Part shown: one piece after another, positions 1-8,125 of the stretch
Layout: every line of letters begins with the position of its first letter
Position numbering within the stretch: the stretch's first letter is position 1
NCBI GenBank assembly: GCA_035527715.1
Contig: DATKZY010000018.1
Coordinates: 1-45,789, forward strand
Reading direction: 5' to 3'
Length of the DNA: 45,789 nt
Origin: DSUN01 sp035527715
Lineage (GTDB): Bacteria; Planctomycetota; PUPC01; DSUN01
The notes under the pieces: generated by a model
What the model saw: the letters and a program-made list of their open reading frames with translations, nothing else
What the model was told of the DNA's origin: nothing
Database searches by the model: none
Translations under genes and position numbers: made by a program

Positions 1-39
1 CGAATGGCATGAGATTAGGGGCATATGTTGTGTAAGTGC

Positions 40-68
40 TTGGCCCGCAGTACGTTATGATGTATACT
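40..68 (+). promoter_or_regulatory. sigma70-like promoter of the IS transposase
   Basis: TTGGCC (40-45), 17 bases, then TATACT (63-68) lie about 43 bases before the transposase start. The spacing is ideal and the -10 box is strong. The promoter lies inside the element, downstream of its left inverted repeat. Confidence 0.55.
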
Positions 69-110
69 GTCCTGGAGCGTTTCGGGCCGTTCACTCCAGG
101 AGGATGCACG

Positions 111-1484
111 ATGGCACGACGGAGGCGAAGCAGCCGGGCACGACGGATGCGTCAGGAGCTGGCCGAGAACCCCGGGACGATCTTCGATCGCATCCTGCGG
201 GGCGAGGAGGTCGACGAGGAGTGCCGCTGGCTGGGCCATGTGTGGCGCGAACGGGTCTTCACCCCGCTGGTGACGCTGTGGACCTTCCTGTGGCAGGTGC
301 TCAGCGTGGATGGGTCGTGCCGCGATGCGGTGGCGCGGGTGCTGACGTTCCTGCGGGTGACGCGGGGGCTGGATGCCTCGCACGACCCCAGTTCGTACTG
401 CACGGCGCGCCAGCGCCTGCCGCGGGAACTGCTCCCGCGCCTGACGCGCCGAGTGGCCGACCGGCTGGCGGCCCAGGCGGAACCCGACCCACGCTGGCAC
501 GGGCGGCGGGTGACGTTGGTCGATGGCAGTTCGGTGCAGATGCCGGACACGCGCGCTCTCCAGGAGGTCTACCCGCAACCGTCGGCGCAGAAGCCGGGAT
601 GCGGCTTCCCGGTGGCCCGGCTCGTGGGCCTGTTCGACCTGGTGACGGGAGCCATTCGGACCCTGGCCATGGACGCGCTGTCCGCGGCGGAGACGACCCT
701 GTTCCGTCGCCTGTGGGGCGAGTGTGAGCCGGGCGAGATTCTCGTCGGAGACGGCCTGTTCAGCGGCTACGCGGACATCGCTTTGCTCCGCGAGCGCGGC
801 GTGGACGTGGTCTTTGGCAAGCACGTGCGGCGGAAGATCAGCTTCCGTGAAGGCCAGCGCCTGGGCCGCCACGACCGCCTGCAGACATGGACGAAGGGCC
901 CCCGTCCGAAGTGGATGAGCCGCTCCGACTATGCGGCCCTGCCGGCCACCCAGGCGGTGCGGGTGCTGCGCATCCAATGCACCGTCCCCGGCTGGCGGCC
1001 CGAGACGATCACCGTCGTCACCACCCTCCTCGACCCCACGCTCTACACCGCCCGCGATATCGCCGATCTGTACCGCCGGCGCTGGGACGTGGAAACCGAC
1101 CTCAGTCACCTGAAGACGACGATGGGGATGGAACTGCTCCGTACCCGCAGCCCCGAGATGATCGAGCGCGAAGTGTGGGCCCATCTGCTCGCCTACAACC
1201 TCGTCCGCACGCTCATGTGGGATGCCGCCCGCACGCGCCGCCTCACCCCATTGGCCCTCAGCTTCAAGGGCGCCCTTCAGGAGATGATGGCCCTGTGGCC
1301 CTACACGGCCGCCGCCGCGCGCGAGTCCGACATGCGAGACTTCTACGACGCACTGCTGCGCGCCATCGCCACCCACAAGATCCCCCGGCGCCCCGGTCGC
1401 ACCGAACCCCGGCTCCGCAAGCGCCGGCCCAAGAACTACTCCCTCCTGGGAGCCCCCCGCCGCGAATGCAGGAGACAGTCGTGA
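111..1484 (+). CDS. IS4-family DDE transposase
   Basis: A 457-residue transposase that cuts and rejoins the ends of the surrounding insertion sequence. The ATG at 111 is chosen because AGGAGG (98-103) lies 7 bases before it; an upstream in-frame ATG at 36 has no such site. The DDE triad is visible: Asp138 in LVDGSS, Asp214 in VGDGLF and Glu328. The third acidic residue sits in the IS4 signature Y-(2)-R-(3)-E-(6)-K (Tyr321, Arg324, Glu328, Lys335). A basic N-terminus (MARRRRSS) is probably for DNA contact. The frame is intact and the residues are present, so the protein is probably active. The IS4 subgroup cannot be settled by eye. Confidence 0.93.
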   Translation: MARRRRSSRARRMRQELAENPGTIFDRILRGEEVDEECRWLGHVWRERVFTPLVTLWTFLWQVLSVDGSCRDAVARVLTFLRVTRGLDASHDPSSYCTARQRLPRELLPRLTRRVADRLAAQAEPDPRWHGRRVTLVDGSSVQMPDTRALQEVYPQPSAQKPGCGFPVARLVGLFDLVTGAIRTLAMDALSAAETTLFRRLWGECEPGEILVGDGLFSGYADIALLRERGVDVVFGKHVRRKISFREGQRLGRHDRLQTWTKGPRPKWMSRSDYAALPATQAVRVLRIQCTVPGWRPETITVVTTLLDPTLYTARDIADLYRRRWDVETDLSHLKTTMGMELLRTRSPEMIEREVWAHLLAYNLVRTLMWDAARTRRLTPLALSFKGALQEMMALWPYTAAAARESDMRDFYDALLRAIATHKIPRRPGRTEPRLRKRRPKNYSLLGAPRRECRRQS

Positions 1485-1513
1485 ATCTCCCGCTCCTATT
1501 CTCACGCCATTCG

Positions 1514-1708
1514 TCTCAAGCGACCGCACTCCGACAGGCTGCCGCGCCTCATGCGGCTTGTTCCCTTCTTGTTGAGTGCCGCCTTCGCCCAGGCCCCATC
1601 CTATCCTTGCCCACCAATGCGCGGTTGGGGCGCCAGGGAATGCGTCAGCCTTTCGGAGTGCGGCGGCTCGACGCCGCTTTCGGCTTGGCGGGGAGCGCCT
1701 CTCTGGTG
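1514..1708. repeat. intergenic stretch with a REP-like hairpin
   Basis: No gene is seen between the IS end and the next promoter. At 1654-1690 there is a short palindromic unit whose stem is GCGGCG (1660-1665) and CGCCGC (1672-1677), flanked by TTTCGGAGT and TTTCGGC. Units of this look are often repeated many times in PVC genomes. Only one copy is seen here, so calling it a dispersed repeat rests on resemblance. Confidence 0.4.
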
Positions 1709-1737
1709 TTGACAACCCCATGCTGACGGCGTAGACT
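1709..1737 (+). promoter_or_regulatory. sigma70-like promoter
   Basis: TTGACA (1709-1714), 17 bases, then TAGACT (1732-1737) lie 30 bases before the ATG of the antitoxin-like remnant at 1768. The promoter probably also serves the membrane protein at 2009. Confidence 0.6.
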
Positions 1738-1767
1738 GCTTGCGTGAGGATCCGTAGGGGAAGGGAC

Positions 1768-1931
1768 ATGAAGCAGACAGAGGAACCGTTCTCCGATCCC
1801 CTGATTGACGATGTGCGGGCGAGGCGCAGGCGCCTTGTCCGCGAGCACGGCGGCCTGCGCGGCTGGGTCGCCCACCTGGCCCGGAAGAGGAGGAGTACCC
1901 CGAGAAGCTCGTGCCGCCCGAGCCGCGCTAG
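1768..1931 (+). pseudogene. short antitoxin-like gene broken by a frameshift
   Basis: The start at 1768 opens a frame beginning MKQTEEPFSDPLIDDVRARR. This resembles the N-terminus of small planctomycete proteins often seen beside toxin genes (DPLIDEVRxxR type). The frame then becomes arginine-rich nonsense. From 1884 another frame reads EEEEYPEKLVPPEPR and stops at 1929-1931, which looks like the natural acidic C-terminus. A one-base deletion around 1880-1883 would join the two into a protein of about 54 residues. No toxin partner is seen next to it. The family assignment is from memory of similar sequences and is tentative; the frame change itself is clear. Confidence 0.45.
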
Positions 1932-2008
1932 GCTCAGCGTTGAGGCGGCTTCCGGGCTTCGGCGATTGGGTGATGGGGACACTGGATTGCCTGCTAGGAG
2001 GACGACAT

Positions 2009-2497
2009 GTGAGCCCACTGGAGAAGGCCCAACTCTACCTGCAGTTGGCCGCGTGGGAGAGACAGAGGGGCGACGGGCGGCGCGGCGCGGAATGGCAGAT
2101 CAACATTGCCATATGGGGTAACCTGTCGCTCTCGATCAACACCCGGTTGGCAGCCATCTTGGGCAACACCCAGGCCCCAAGTTTGTTTTGTCCGGCAGCC
2201 GTCCTCGTCATCCACGTGGTGGTTCTCTTCACTTACCTTTTCTGGTCGGCATGGCTCCACGATGCCAACTGGCGTGACCGTCAACACGCGGACAGGTACC
2301 GCAACGAAGTTGACGCTTGGGTCCAGGGCCAGAAGCTCGACTTCGGTTGCGTCGTGAAGCCGCCCGATCGCTGCTTCTTCCAGAAGCTCCGGCGGATCAT
2401 CTCGGATGGAAAGCACCCCAACGTCTCTGGCATTACCCAATGCATGGTCACACTCCTTCTCACAATCCTCAGCCTCCTTCTCTGGCTTCGCGTGTGA
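2009..2497 (+). CDS. small membrane protein of unknown function
   Basis: A 162-residue protein. The GTG at 2009 is preferred because AGGAGG (1996-2001) lies 7 bases before it; an in-frame ATG at 1973 lacks this. The N-terminal part (VSPLEKAQLYLQLAAWERQ) is a soluble helix. There are two hydrophobic segments, one near residues 65-88 (a run of V, L, F and W) and one at the extreme C-terminus, ending in LLLWLRV. The middle is polar, with several Cys residues. I do not recognise a family with a known role. The protein probably sits in the inner membrane as a hairpin with a soluble loop. It lies downstream of the decayed antitoxin-like gene and before a divergent metabolic gene set. Confidence 0.7.
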   Translation: MSPLEKAQLYLQLAAWERQRGDGRRGAEWQINIAIWGNLSLSINTRLAAILGNTQAPSLFCPAAVLVIHVVVLFTYLFWSAWLHDANWRDRQHADRYRNEVDAWVQGQKLDFGCVVKPPDRCFFQKLRRIISDGKHPNVSGITQCMVTLLLTILSLLLWLRV

Positions 2498-2552
2498 GTG
2501 AGGCGGGGACAAAAGAATACTGACAGGAACCTTTCGTCTTTGGAGTCTTGAC

Positions 2553-3803
2553 GTGAAGAGAGTTCCATCTCGCAGGGAGTTTCTCAGGACAGCGTCGGCT
2601 GGGGCCGCCGCGGGGGCGGCGCTGAGCGCGGCAAGCTATGGCCGGGTGCTCGGGGCCAATGACCGCATCGCGATCGGGATGATCGGGTGCGGCAGCCGAG
2701 GACTCGGCGCGCACATGGCAGGGGTCCACAAACACGACAAGGAGCAAAATGTCGAGTTCGTGGCCGTGGCCGACCCGTGGCGGGTGGCCCGCGAACGCGC
2801 CGCCGCCGTCGCCAAGGAATGGTACGGCCGCGAGCCGAAGCAGTTCGCCTCCTACCGCGACGTGATCGCCCTCAAGGACGTTGATGCCGTGATGATCGCG
2901 TCGTGCGACCACCAGCACACGACGCACCTCGAAGCCGCGGCGAAGGCGAAGAAGGATGCCTATTGCGAGAAGCCGCTGGCGATGACGCTCGAGTCGCTCA
3001 AGACGGCCTGCGACGCGGTCAAGGCCAACAACATCGTCGTGCAGATCGGCACGCAGCTCCGCAGCTTCCCCAGCTTCACCGGCTGCCGCGAGCTGTTCAA
3101 GACGGGCGTGCTGGGCAAAGTCTCGCGGATCGAGCAGTGCCGCAACGGCGCCCGCCCCTACTGGTACGGCTACCTGAAGGACGCGAAGGAGGCGGACGTG
3201 GATTGGCGGGAGTTCCTGATGGATCGCCCGATGCGGCCGTTCAACCCCGTGCAGTTCACGGGCTGGTACGGCTTCCGCGAGTTCTCCGACGGCCCCGTGC
3301 CCGGCCTCGGCAGCCACTTCATTGACCTGGTGCACTACATCACGGGGGCGAAGTTCCCCACGAGCGCCGTCTGCCACGGCGGCACATTCGTCTGGAAGGA
3401 CGAGAAGGGCTTCACCTGCCCCGACCAGGTCGAGGCGACGTGGATCTACCCCGAGGGCTTCCTGGTCCACTACTCGACGAACTTCGGGAACGGGAGCGGC
3501 AACAGCCTCCGCATCTTCGGCGACGGGGGCGTGATGAACATGGTGAACTGGAACGCCCCGGTCGTCTCGGGCGAGGGCGCGTCGAAGAAGGGGAAGCTCG
3601 ACAAGGAGACGCCCGTCGCCCCCGTCGAGTGCCCCGACCATTTCCTCGACTGGCTCCAGTGCCTTCGCAGCCGCAAGGCCCCGAACGCCTCGATCGAGGC
3701 GGGCTACCAGCACGGCGTGGCGGTGATCATGGCCATGCGGGCCTTCGACACCGGCCGCCGCCAGGTCTACGACCCCGACAAGCGCGAGATTCACGAGGGC
3801 TAG
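2553..3803 (+). CDS. Tat-exported Gfo/Idh/MocA-family oxidoreductase
   Basis: A 416-residue NAD(P)-dependent oxidoreductase-like protein. The twin-arginine signal is SRREFLRTAS at residues 6-15, followed by an Ala-rich hydrophobic stretch to about residue 34, so the protein is probably exported folded to the periplasm. The Rossmann motif GMIGCGSRG (42-50) and the family signature EKP (139-141, Lys being catalytic in the family) are present. The C-terminal domain has the usual alpha/beta sheet. Substrates are typically sugars or inositols; here the substrate is unknown. The start is GTG at 2553 with GGAG about 8 bases upstream. Tat-tagged members are very common in Planctomycetes. A reverse-oriented terminator follows. 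Confidence 0.92.
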   Translation: MKRVPSRREFLRTASAGAAAGAALSAASYGRVLGANDRIAIGMIGCGSRGLGAHMAGVHKHDKEQNVEFVAVADPWRVARERAAAVAKEWYGREPKQFASYRDVIALKDVDAVMIASCDHQHTTHLEAAAKAKKDAYCEKPLAMTLESLKTACDAVKANNIVVQIGTQLRSFPSFTGCRELFKTGVLGKVSRIEQCRNGARPYWYGYLKDAKEADVDWREFLMDRPMRPFNPVQFTGWYGFREFSDGPVPGLGSHFIDLVHYITGAKFPTSAVCHGGTFVWKDEKGFTCPDQVEATWIYPEGFLVHYSTNFGNGSGNSLRIFGDGGVMNMVNWNAPVVSGEGASKKGKLDKETPVAPVECPDHFLDWLQCLRSRKAPNASIEAGYQHGVAVIMAMRAFDTGRRQVYDPDKREIHEG

Positions 3804-3823
3804 CGCGCCCGTTGTTCCCCATG

Positions 3824-3870
3824 AGAAAAAACAGCCTGAGCAGGCGGCAAGCGCCCGGCTCAGGCTGTTC
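3824..3870 (-). terminator. rho-independent terminator of the minus-strand gene at 3927
   Basis: A perfect 12-bp stem pairs AACAGCCTGAGC (3830-3841) with its complement at 3858-3869. On the minus strand the stem is followed directly by a run of T residues (from GAGAAAAAA at 3823-3830 read in reverse). It therefore ends transcription coming from 4418, and it may also stop transcripts of the oxidoreductase from the other side. Confidence 0.8.
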
Positions 3871-3926
3871 GTGTACGAGTGGTCTGCCCTGCGAGCTCCC
3901 GTCGCTCGCGCCGCGCAGACCCGACC

Positions 3927-4418
3927 TTACTTGGCCTCGGCCTTCGGGGTCGAGTGGGTGTGCGGGACGCCGATGCCATAGGCGAGCAGCTTCCCGCCTT
4001 CCTCGCGGTAGTAGACCGAGAGCTGCTTGGGCAGCGTGACCTCGAGGTCCTTGTCGCCCTCGGCCGGCTTGATCGTGACGAGGACCTTCTCGCCATCGAG
4101 CTTGGCCGAGACGAACTTGCCCTTGACCACCACCGTGCCCTCGCGGGCGGGGCGGTCCGGGCCGCCCGCGCGGCGGATGCTCGACGCCTGCTTCACGCCG
4201 TCCTTCTCGGCGTACGTGACCTTCACGTCGGCGGTCATCTCATACGTCTTCTTGCCGGCGTCCGCCCCGAGGTCAATCTGCCACTTGATCACCTCGCCCG
4301 CGAGCTCGGCGGAGACGAACGCGCCCGCCGCGGAGTTTGGCCGCTGCCTCGGCGCGTCGCCGGCCACGGCCATGCAAGCCAAAGCGAACACGAGACCTAC
4401 AACGACACACGCCCTCAT
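3927..4418 (-). CDS. small secreted protein of unknown function
   Basis: A 163-residue protein starting at ATG 4418, with AAGGAG about 6 bases before it. It has a clear Sec signal peptide: Met-Arg, a hydrophobic stretch over roughly residues 4-18, and an A-V-A site near residue 20. The mature part is rich in Lys, Glu and Val and alternates in a way that suggests beta strands (KKTYEMTADVKVTY, GTVVVKGKF, LEVTLPKQLSVYY). It ends HTHSTPKAEAK, a possible weak metal-binding tail. No domain is recognised. It is probably periplasmic, monocistronic, and has its own terminator. Confidence 0.75.
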   Translation of the reverse strand: MRACVVVGLVFALACMAVAGDAPRQRPNSAAGAFVSAELAGEVIKWQIDLGADAGKKTYEMTADVKVTYAEKDGVKQASSIRRAGGPDRPAREGTVVVKGKFVSAKLDGEKVLVTIKPAEGDKDLEVTLPKQLSVYYREEGGKLLAYGIGVPHTHSTPKAEAK

Positions 4419-4553
4419 GAGACACTCCTTCTCGCCCCCGCCTGGAAAGGTAATGTGCTCTCCTGCACTGGGGGCACTGCGCAAGAGCTCAATGTACAGG
4501 ATAAGACTCCGAACCGCGTCTCCTTGCTGCGCGGGCCCCATCGCCCTTCCATT

Positions 4554-4729
4554 TGACTCGCGCCCTTTTCCCCCCTTGGGAGGGGCGCGAGTCAGAATCC
4601 AGCGGATCCCGCTGTCCCGTAGAGTTGTAAGTCTATACCCATCAATTACGTATACCGCGTCTCACGCTACGTTGCTGGCCGCAAGCATTGACTCGCGCCC
4701 CACGCGCCGCCCGCAGAGGCGCGAGTCAA
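4554..4729. repeat. pair of stem-loops sharing the same arm sequence
   Basis: The 356-base gap between 4418 and 4775 holds two hairpins built from one arm. TGACTCGCGCCC (4554-4565) pairs with 4583-4594. TTGACTCGCGCC (4688-4699) pairs with 4718-4729. The arms are near-identical and about 135 bases apart. This resembles a REP doublet or the ends of a very small non-autonomous element. The DNA between them carries no gene. Confidence 0.6.
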
Positions 4730-4774
4730 CGAATCGCCGGGGGCCACTTGAAGGCTCGCGGGGTGCCTCCCACG

Positions 4775-5134
4775 CTACCTCTTGCACTCCCACAGGGCGA
4801 CCACCGCGCCGGTGGGGTCGGCAATGACGCTGAACCACCCGAAGCCCGGCACCTCCGTGCGGTCGCGCAGGACCTTGGCGCCGAGTTCTTTCGCCCTCTT
4901 GGTCGTCGCCGCCACGTCGGCCACGCTGATATAGGCCAGCCAGTGCGAGAGGCAGCCGGGCACGGGGTTCGCCATCATCCCCCCGCCCACCCCCTCGCCC
5001 ACGTGGACCGTCGTGTAGCTCCCGCCCTCGAACGGAATCTCCTCGAGCCGCCAATCGAGCAGGCTGGAGTAGAACTCCTTTGCCCGTGCCACGTCATTCG
5101 TCTGAAGCTCCACGTGCACGAACGGATTGCCCAT
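4775..5134 (-). CDS. VOC-superfamily (glyoxalase/bleomycin-resistance-like) protein
   Basis: A 119-residue single-domain VOC protein. The start ATG at 5134 has GGAGGAG 6 bases upstream. Typical elements are the opening FVHVELQTNDVARAKEFYSS, the central HWLAYISVADV strand, and the closing FSVIADPTGAVVALWE. Metal-ligand candidates are His in FVHVEL, His in LSHWLAYI and Glu in the final LWE. Members are lyases, isomerases or dioxygenases; which reaction applies cannot be told. It follows the fucose-isomerase-like pair on the same strand, 35 bases after the stop at 5170, so it is probably the last gene of that unit. Confidence 0.88.
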   Translation of the reverse strand: MGNPFVHVELQTNDVARAKEFYSSLLDWRLEEIPFEGGSYTTVHVGEGVGGGMMANPVPGCLSHWLAYISVADVAATTKRAKELGAKVLRDRTEVPGFGWFSVIADPTGAVVALWECKR

Positions 5135-5169
5135 CGTCGCTCCTCCTGGCGATTGCGCCCTTACATGGC

Positions 5170-6582
5170 TCACTTGGGCACGAGCACCCCGGGGGCGGGA
5201 GGGAAGTCCAAGTCCATCAGTCTGGCGAGGCAACTGATCTCGTTAGTGCAATCGCCATACACGATCACGCAGTTGGCGGCGTCGGGGTCGGGACGGCCGG
5301 GCCTGTCCTCCAACTCAATGACTACCGCCGTGCGGTGGCCTTTCTTGACCGTGATGTCGGAGTAACGCACCCTGCCAGTGGCCATGAGGAGCTTGGAGTC
5401 CTTGATCTGCAACCGAGTGATGGGCTCGCCTTTGCGCCAGCGGACCTGAATGCCGAAGTCCTTTCCGTCCTGGCCCGGCCCGATGGCGAAGGAGGCGGGC
5501 GGCTCGTAGTCGTAGCCGAGCAGCCGTGTCGGGCAGGTGAAGTAGGTGGCAACGAAGGCGTTCTCGCCTTGCTTGGCCAGGGGCCCGTGGGCGAATCCCG
5601 CGCGGTCGAAGAGGAACCCGGTCATCATCAGCATCAAGGTGGCGTCGCGGTCGAAGGCCGCGGCTATGCCGCTGTCGGCAAGCCCGGAGAAGGCAAGCAC
5701 CGGGGCGGCGCCATACTTCGCCTGGCCGGTGAGCGTCAGGGCCTGGCAGTTCTCCGCCGCCAGAAGGTTCCGGCAGCCGAGGTGGAACTTGGCCGCCGCG
5801 ATCATCTCTTGCTTCACCTTCTGGTAGCGCGCGGGCTCCATCGGGGGCAACCACTTCTCTTGTCCCGGCATTCTCTCATAGCCGCTGTGCCCCTCAACCG
5901 TGCCGTCCATCCTGCCCTGATGCATGTAGTCCACGGCCACGGCCGTGGCTTCCTTGTCACTGGCCTTGCGGACTTCGTCGTCCAGGCGTTTGGACGGCAC
6001 GGGGTGAAAGGTCGTGCCGAGTTGCGGGTGCGCGGTATCGGCCGCCCCGGCCTCGTCGGTCACTACGCAGACGCGGGCGGATCTCATCTGCGAGGCGGCC
6101 TTGAGCAGCCGCAGGCCCGTCCTCAGCCACTCGGGGTCGTTCGTGGAGGCGAGCAGGTATCGCTTCCGGGTCAAGTCCCAGCCCTTGCGGAACTGGTCGT
6201 AGAAGCCCCTGTGGCCTTGGAAGACCACGTCCACGAAGGGCATGTCGGCCTTGGCGCTTGGCGCCGCGCACGACAGGCCGCCGTCGCACTCCTTCATCTT
6301 ACTGGCATCGGTGCAGAGCTCGACTCCGATCTTGGCCGCTTCGTCTTTCAGAATCTTCTGGCACATACGCCTCGTCGTTGGGCCATCGTACGGCCCGCCC
6401 CAGTTGGCATCATCGTGGGTCCAGTTGGGGACGTTGATCCAGATCAGGGGTTTCTTTGCCGGCTTGGCGGCGGCCCCAACGTCCTCGCCGGCAGCCGCGC
6501 GACCGGCCCAGAATGCTGCCAGCAGGCACGCAAGAACCACACGGCTGGCGGCCCGGCCTCTCGATCTCTCGTTCGTTCTCAT
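5170..6582 (-). CDS. secreted protein with a fucose-isomerase-like C-terminal domain (paralogue of 6587-8011)
   Basis: A 470-residue protein starting at ATG 6582, 4 bases after the stop of the upstream gene, with GAGG inside that gene. It has a Sec-type signal ending near ALA-like residues AGRAAAGE at about 33. The C-terminal block (TYFTCPTRLLGYDYEPP, then a Gly-rich loop and GIQVRWRKGEPIT) aligns with AHCTSPSKLNGYDQP and IAPQVKWKVGQPVT of its neighbour and with the C-terminal domain of L-fucose/L-arabinose isomerases. The middle (GVELCTDASKM, VDYMHQGRMDGTVEG) differs, and the usual isomerase metal ligands are not obvious. The function is unknown; it may be a non-catalytic sugar binder or an unusual exported isomerase. 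Confidence 0.7.
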   Translation of the reverse strand: MRTNERSRGRAASRVVLACLLAAFWAGRAAAGEDVGAAAKPAKKPLIWINVPNWTHDDANWGGPYDGPTTRRMCQKILKDEAAKIGVELCTDASKMKECDGGLSCAAPSAKADMPFVDVVFQGHRGFYDQFRKGWDLTRKRYLLASTNDPEWLRTGLRLLKAASQMRSARVCVVTDEAGAADTAHPQLGTTFHPVPSKRLDDEVRKASDKEATAVAVDYMHQGRMDGTVEGHSGYERMPGQEKWLPPMEPARYQKVKQEMIAAAKFHLGCRNLLAAENCQALTLTGQAKYGAAPVLAFSGLADSGIAAAFDRDATLMLMMTGFLFDRAGFAHGPLAKQGENAFVATYFTCPTRLLGYDYEPPASFAIGPGQDGKDFGIQVRWRKGEPITRLQIKDSKLLMATGRVRYSDITVKKGHRTAVVIELEDRPGRPDPDAANCVIVYGDCTNEISCLARLMDLDFPPAPGVLVPK

Positions 6583-6586
6583 GGCA

Positions 6587-8011
6587 TCATCCTCGTGGAT
6601 AGTGGGCCCAACGGCAACAGGAGCAACTCGGGCCTTCGGGGAAGCCTTCGCGGGCACCTTCGGCCCGGGCCGCTGGAGCCGCAGGCGCGTCCCGATACTT
6701 CGCCGGCAGCTTCCCCTCGACAAGCGTCCAGAACGCATCCATCTCCTTCTCGACATTGCCGTAGACCGCCTCGCTGTGCGGCGAGCCGAGGCCGGTGCCG
6801 GGGCGGCCGACGTCGGCCATCCCGTCAACCGTATACTCGATGGAGGACCGGCAGCCCCCGTTGGGGGGCTGGAGGGTGTTCGACACAATGTGTCCTGTGC
6901 CGAGGCGCCTGCCGCCGCGGAAGATCGTGACCGGCTGCCCGACCTTCCACTTGACCTGTGGCGCGATGCCGCGCCCGGTCTCCGAATGCTCCATCAGGAG
7001 GAACGGCTCGGAGGGCTGGTCGTAGCCGTTGAGCTTGCTGGGCGAGGTGCAGTGGGCGCTGATGCGGGTGTTCCGAAGGGTGGGCTGCCCCTCGCCGATG
7101 AACGATGGGCGCCCGAACAACCAGTGGGTGAGCATCTGGACCTCAAGGCCGCTCATATCCCCCTCGCAGGCCGTCGGCATGCCTTCGTCGAGCAGCCGCA
7201 TGGCAGGCACACAAGGGTTCGTGCCCATCACCCTGTAGGACTTGAGGCAGTCGCCCAGGCCGATCCCGTCGAACTTGTTGGCCACCATGATGCGCCGCAG
7301 GGACACGTAGATCAGGCCCGCATAGATCAGGTCTTGCCACTTGGCCCGCCGAATCTCCACAGGCTCCTTCATGTAGTAGTCGGCGAATGCCTCGGCCTCT
7401 TGCTGGGCCGCCTTGTCCGCCCTCACCTCCTTCTGCGCCTCCTGGTAAGCCGGGGAGCCGAAAAGAAGCCGGAACGTGCGGGCATTCCCCTTCATCTTCC
7501 ATGCCGCGAAGAGCATTCGCAGGCCGAGGACCACATCGTTTTCTTCCTTTGATGCCCCCACCAGCAGCCCGGCCTTGCTTTCGCCCAACCGCCAGACCGC
7601 GCCCGAGGCAGGCCCCTGCTCGCGGGGGCACAACACCACCGTGGGCGTCGCCCCGCCCTTCGCGGCCTCGGCCATCGCCTCGTTCTTCTGGCCGTTCAGC
7701 GCGACGACGAGTAGCCCGGCGGACGGGGCCGCCCCCGGCTGCCCGGCGTCCAGGTCGAACCCCAGTTTCCGGGCCGTGGCGTCGAGGGCCTTCGTCAGCG
7801 ACGCCGCCTCGGCGGCCGCATCCTTGCCGACCCACACCACGCGCAGCGAGCACTTCTTGATGGGCTGCGCTGGTGGTGTAAGCAGCGACTTGGGTTCCTG
7901 ACCCCACGCCGGGCGCACTAGCCCCAGTGCCCCGACCGAAAGAGCGGCTGCGCCGCTGGCGACCATGAATTCGCGGCGCGTCTTCCCCGTCGTGCCTCTT
8001 GCTTCGCTCAT
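6587..8011 (-). CDS. Tat-exported L-fucose/L-arabinose isomerase-fold protein
   Basis: A 474-residue protein with a Tat signal (TRREFMVAS at about residues 11-19, then AAALSVGALGLV). Two blocks resemble the FucI family: TACEGDMSGLEVQML followed by TGRP-like FGRPSFIGEG (around the metal site), and AHCTSPSKLNGYDQP with ESG-like HSETGRGIAPQVKWK (C-terminal domain). The proline/alanine-rich C-terminus ends after SCSCCRW. FucI enzymes are cytoplasmic, so a Tat leader on this fold is unusual. ATG at 8011 has GGAGA upstream, and a good promoter lies at 8080-8108. It heads a probable unit with 5170 and 4775. Whether it isomerises a sugar is unknown. Confidence 0.72.
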   Translation of the reverse strand: MSEARGTTGKTRREFMVASGAAALSVGALGLVRPAWGQEPKSLLTPPAQPIKKCSLRVVWVGKDAAAEAASLTKALDATARKLGFDLDAGQPGAAPSAGLLVVALNGQKNEAMAEAAKGGATPTVVLCPREQGPASGAVWRLGESKAGLLVGASKEENDVVLGLRMLFAAWKMKGNARTFRLLFGSPAYQEAQKEVRADKAAQQEAEAFADYYMKEPVEIRRAKWQDLIYAGLIYVSLRRIMVANKFDGIGLGDCLKSYRVMGTNPCVPAMRLLDEGMPTACEGDMSGLEVQMLTHWLFGRPSFIGEGQPTLRNTRISAHCTSPSKLNGYDQPSEPFLLMEHSETGRGIAPQVKWKVGQPVTIFRGGRRLGTGHIVSNTLQPPNGGCRSSIEYTVDGMADVGRPGTGLGSPHSEAVYGNVEKEMDAFWTLVEGKLPAKYRDAPAAPAARAEGAREGFPEGPSCSCCRWAHYPRG

Positions 8012-8079
8012 GTCATGTCTCCTTCAATGGCGGCGCGTCCCGCGTCAGGTTGGAGTTCGCGGCGGCCCCCGCGTTCGGG

Positions 8080-8108
8080 ATTCTACGCCGCCTCCGTCCT
8101 GCTGTCAA
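8080..8108 (-). promoter_or_regulatory. sigma70-like promoter for the isomerase-like unit
   Basis: On the minus strand, TTGACA (8108-8103), 17 bases, then TAGAAT (8085-8080) lie about 69 bases before the ATG at 8011. It sits in the short gap after the stop of the oxidoreductase gene at 8126, so the unit 8011 to 4775 is transcribed on its own. Confidence 0.72.
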
Positions 8109-8125
8109 CCGGTTTTCCGCTGGTC

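Larger units (their letters stand above)
1..1513 (+). mobile_element. IS4-family insertion sequence, apparently complete
   Basis: One transposase gene is bounded by imperfect 23-bp terminal inverted repeats. The left end is 1-23 (begins CGAATGGC) and the right end is 1491-1513 (ends GCCATTCG). The two match at 19 of 23 positions when one is reverse-complemented, with mismatches at positions 9, 15, 20 and 23. The left repeat starts at base 1, so the true end and any target-site duplication upstream cannot be seen, and the repeat may extend further. About 1.5 kb with one DDE transposase fits the IS4 family. The coincidence of the element's end with the window edge suggests an assembly break at a multicopy element. 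That last point is inference. Confidence 0.85.

Noticed and set aside
6587..8011. Gfo/Idh/MocA oxidoreductase, because of the Tat leader
   Set aside because: There is no Rossmann GxGxxG and no EKP motif; the C-terminal blocks match the FucI/AraA type instead.
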